Shown: positions 62,003 through 64,000 of the stretch, piece by piece
Position numbering within the stretch: the first letter of the stretch is position 1
Layout: each line of letters starts with the position of its first letter
From: Thermus parvatiensis
Lineage (GTDB): Bacteria; Deinococcota; Deinococci; Deinococcales; Thermaceae
DNA: 64,000 bases
Direction: 5' to 3'
Assembly: GCF_001535545.1 (NCBI RefSeq)
Contig: NZ_CP014141.1
Coordinates: 1,550,001-1,614,000 of the forward strand
Program-made: the position numbers and the translations under genes
Notes under the pieces: model-generated
What the model saw: only the letters and a program-made list of their open reading frames with translations
What the model was told of the DNA's origin: nothing
Database searches by the model: none

Positions 62003-63833
62003 GCCCAAGGCCTTGAGCCTTTCCGGATCCACGCCCCCTTCCCAGCCCGCAAGCCTCCGGTAGGCCCTGACCCCCTCCCGGAAGGCCTCGGGGTCCAAGC
62101 GGGCCTCGGGGTTCCCCTTACGGAAGGGCTGGAAGAAGCGCTCAGGAAGCCGGTCCTCCTCCGGGGAGATCCCCTCCCGCAGGTTGAAAAGCCGGGTGAG
62201 CTGGAGCGTTCTCTCCCCCACCTCCAGCATCTCCTCCGGGGAAAGCCGCCAGCCCGTGGCGGCGTAGAGGGCCTCCCGCCACTCCTCCGGGGTCCAGGGG
62301 ACGAAGTCGCACATCACCAGGCTGTTCACGAACCCCCGCTCCCGGGTCTTGGTCCAGAGCATCCGGATCTTGGCCTCGGAAAGGTCCTCTGTGGGCAGGG
62401 GCTGGAAGTCCTCCCCGTAGAAGCGGAGCTCCCTCAGGGCCCTCCCCTCCTTGGCGAAGGCGGTGTCGTGGAGGTTGTGGTTGTGGTCCGCCCCCGTGGG
62501 GCTCACCGCGTAGCCCACCCCCAGGGCCCGCTTGTACCGGGGGTCGTGCATGGGTACCTCCTGCCCCTTCACGTGCATGGCGAGCTCCGGGTGGCCCAGG
62601 CTCTCGGCGAGGCGCTTCGCCCCAAAGGCGAGAAGCTCCCCAAGCCTCCCCTCCCTTCGCGCCAGCTTCTCTATGGCGGCGACCAGGGCATCCCCGTTTC
62701 CGAAGCGAAGCCCCAGGCCCTCGTCGTCCAAATAGCCCTTCTCCACCGCCTCCATGGCGCAGGCGATGGTCACCCCCACCCCGATCACGTCCAGGCCGTA
62801 CTGGTTGCAGAGGGTGTTGGCCTTGGTCACGGCGTAGGGGTCGGTGACCCCGCAGGTGGAGCCCAAGGCCCCAAGCCCCTCGTACTCCGGCCCCCCGTAC
62901 TCGGGACGGACATCGTACTTGCCCGTGCCCTCAATCTTCACCACCTGCTTGCAGCGGATGGCGCAGGCGTAGCAGGTGTCCCGGCCGATGCGGATGCCGA
63001 GGGCGTCCAGGCTGGTCCCGTCCAGGGCCTCGGCCCCCTCCAAAAAGCCATCCAGGAAGTTGTGGCTGGGGAGGACCCCCCGGAGGTTAAAGGGCTTCAC
63101 CGTGCCCACGGTGCCCATGGTGACGAGGCCCGCCGCCCGTTCCATGCGCTCCTTGGCCATGCGCCGGGCGAGCTCCTTGAGGAGGCCGGGGTCGTGGTAG
63201 GCGGGAAGGGTCTCCTTGTGGGCCCGGGCGGAGACCGCCTTGAGCCTTTTGGCCCCCATGACCGCCCCCAGGCCCCCCCTTCCGGCGAAGTGGGCCAGGT
63301 CGTGGATGACGTTGGCGGTGAGGACCCGGTTCTCCCCGGCGAGGCCGATCTGGGCCACGCGGGTGTTCCCCCGTGGGCCTCTTTGATGAGGGCCTCCACC
63401 TCCAGGGGGTCCTTGCCCCAGAGGTGGACCGCGGGGTGAAGGGCCACCTTCCCCCCTTCCACGTGGAGGTAGACGGGGGCTTCCGCCTGGCCCAGGACCA
63501 CGAGGGCGTCCAGGCCCGCGTTTTTAAGCTCCGCCCCGAAGAAGCCCCCACCCTCTGCGTCCCCGTACCCCCCGGTGAGGGGGCTTTTGGCGGCCACGGT
63601 GTTCCGGCCCGAGCCGGAGATGGGGGTGCCGGTGAGGACCCCAGGGGCGAAGACGAGAGCGTTTTCCGGCCCCAAGGGGTCGGCCCCCTTGGGCACGTGC
63701 CTGAGGAGAAGGTAGGCGGCGAGGGCCCGCCCCCGAGGTAGCGCCGCCAGAAGGCCTCGCCAAAGCTTTCGTACCAGACCTTTCCCGTGGAGAGGTCCAC
63801 GAAGGCCACGCGGTCGTGATAACCCTTGGGCAT
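61973..63833 (-). CDS. Tungsten-containing aldehyde:ferredoxin oxidoreductase family protein (two frameshifts)
   Basis: Oxidises aldehydes with ferredoxin through a tungsto-bispterin cofactor. MPKGYHDRVAFVDLSTGKVWYESF starts the N-terminal domain; GVLTGTPISGSGRNTVAAKSPLTGGYGDAEGGGFFGAELKNAG is the cofactor-binding region; GRGGLGAVMGAKRLKAV follows, and CYACAIRC (with a distant CDFV) supplies the [4Fe-4S] cysteines. Frames are lost in the C runs 63730-63734 and 63368-63372; one base each restores GGRALAAYLLLRHVPKGA and HGGNTRVAQIGLAGEN, giving about 620 residues. TAAACT is 6 nt before the ATG. The end overlaps DUF58. Confidence 0.9.
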
Positions 63834-63839
63834 ACCCAA

Positions 63840-63845
63840 AGTTTA
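63840..63845 (-). promoter_or_regulatory. -10 element (leaderless type) of the aldehyde oxidoreductase gene
   Basis: TAAACT on the minus strand ends 6 nt before the ATG at 63833. It lies in the U-rich tail of the preceding terminator. Confidence 0.5.
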
Positions 63846-63846
63846 A

Positions 63847-63867
63847 CCCCGCCCGAAGCGGGCGGGG
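63847..63867 (-). terminator. Terminator of the partial solute-binding protein gene
   Basis: CCCCGCCCG-CTT-CGGGCGGGG forms a perfect 9-bp stem on the minus strand and is followed by TTAAACTTT, a short U-rich tail. The next gene's -10 begins in that tail. Confidence 0.65.
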
Positions 63868-63894
63868 GCCCGAACCGGTAAGGCGAAAGGGCCT

Positions 63895-64000
63895 CTAGCG
63901 GGTCCTGCTGGAGAGGAGGTCCTCCGCCAGCTTCTGGGCCCTGTCCAAGGCCGCCTTGGGATCGGCCTTGTTGAGGATGGCCTCCTTGATGGCCTGGCCC
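63895..64000 (-). CDS. C-terminal end of a probable ABC transporter solute-binding protein
   Basis: The last 34 codons of a gene entering from the right edge: GQAIKEAILNKADPKAALDRAQKLAEDLL, then SSRTR and TAG at 63895-63897. The alternating helix with A/L/K/D and the phrase (E)AIxxAilnkadPkaALdxAqxxa is typical of the C-terminal helix of sugar- or peptide-binding lipoproteins of extracellular solute-binding family 1. A terminator follows 28 nt downstream. The identity rests on this short tail only. Confidence 0.55.
   Translation of the reverse strand, partial: GQAIKEAILNKADPKAALDRAQKLAEDLLSSRTR

Overview
The window is a very GC-rich chromosomal segment of a Thermus species, T. thermophilus or a close relative. 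Many proteins (AroA, GltX, RuvB, FtsH, LysN, FabH, RnpA) agree almost residue for residue with the T. thermophilus proteins I know. The NADH oxidase differs at a noticeable number of positions, so this need not be strain HB8 or HB27. Genes are tightly packed on both strands. Stop and start codons often overlap, and many genes have a TANNNT -10 element 6-9 nt before the start codon, as expected for the leaderless mRNAs common in the Deinococcus-Thermus group.

Layout. 1-8.4 kb, mainly minus strand: cmk-aroA, a cysteine desulfurase with its Rrf2 regulator, a zinc/manganese-type ABC transporter (znuB-znuC), an orphan livF, then two nested insertion sequences. 8.4-12 kb: the Thermus rpmH/rnpA overlapping pair followed by yidD, yidC, jag and prmC. 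12-19.5 kb: a DUF3084 coiled-coil protein, lptB, gltX, a small exported protein, ftsY, dsbB and guaB. 19.6-28.4 kb: a PfkB kinase, hisH-hisB-hisC, nox, a broken SDR gene beside an IS200/IS605-like remnant, thiL, a ComB-like protein, a TagA-type glycosyltransferase and a TPR protein. 28.4-35.3 kb: a flavin reductase, yceD-rpmF, the fatty-acid cluster fabH-fabD-fabG-acpP-fabF, and dgt. 35.4-44.5 kb: lysN, a two-gene restriction-modification module, rluD, panB, ruvB, a TPR protein and ftsH. 44.4-52.2 kb: an apparently internally deleted SCP2-like gene, an alcohol dehydrogenase, and an lptF-lptG-lptD-like envelope operon. 52.2-64 kb: an SDR, a VanZ-like protein, methylmalonyl-CoA epimerase, a FAD dehydrogenase, a polyferredoxin, a chorismate mutase-DAHP synthase fusion, tatA-tatC, glmU, lgt, a glutaredoxin-like protein, DUF456, DUF58, an aldehyde:ferredoxin oxidoreductase and the end of a probable solute-binding protein.

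An important caveat affects the whole window. I count 22 genes, excluding the transposases and including essential ones (gltX, fabD, fabF, yidC, guaB, tatA), that are interrupted by 25 single-base losses, nearly all one G or C missing from a homopolymer. Restoring the base restores the full protein each time. The most economical reading is sequencing or assembly error, so I annotate these as whole CDSs spanning the frameshift and give its position.

I saw no CRISPR array, tRNA, rRNA or prophage. The most interesting items are the rnpA/rpmH overlap, the nested IS pair, the IS200/IS605-like remnant with a hairpin end resembling those of TnpB-associated elements, the AT-richer restriction-modification module, and pairs of divergent leaderless promoters packed into about 25 bp.
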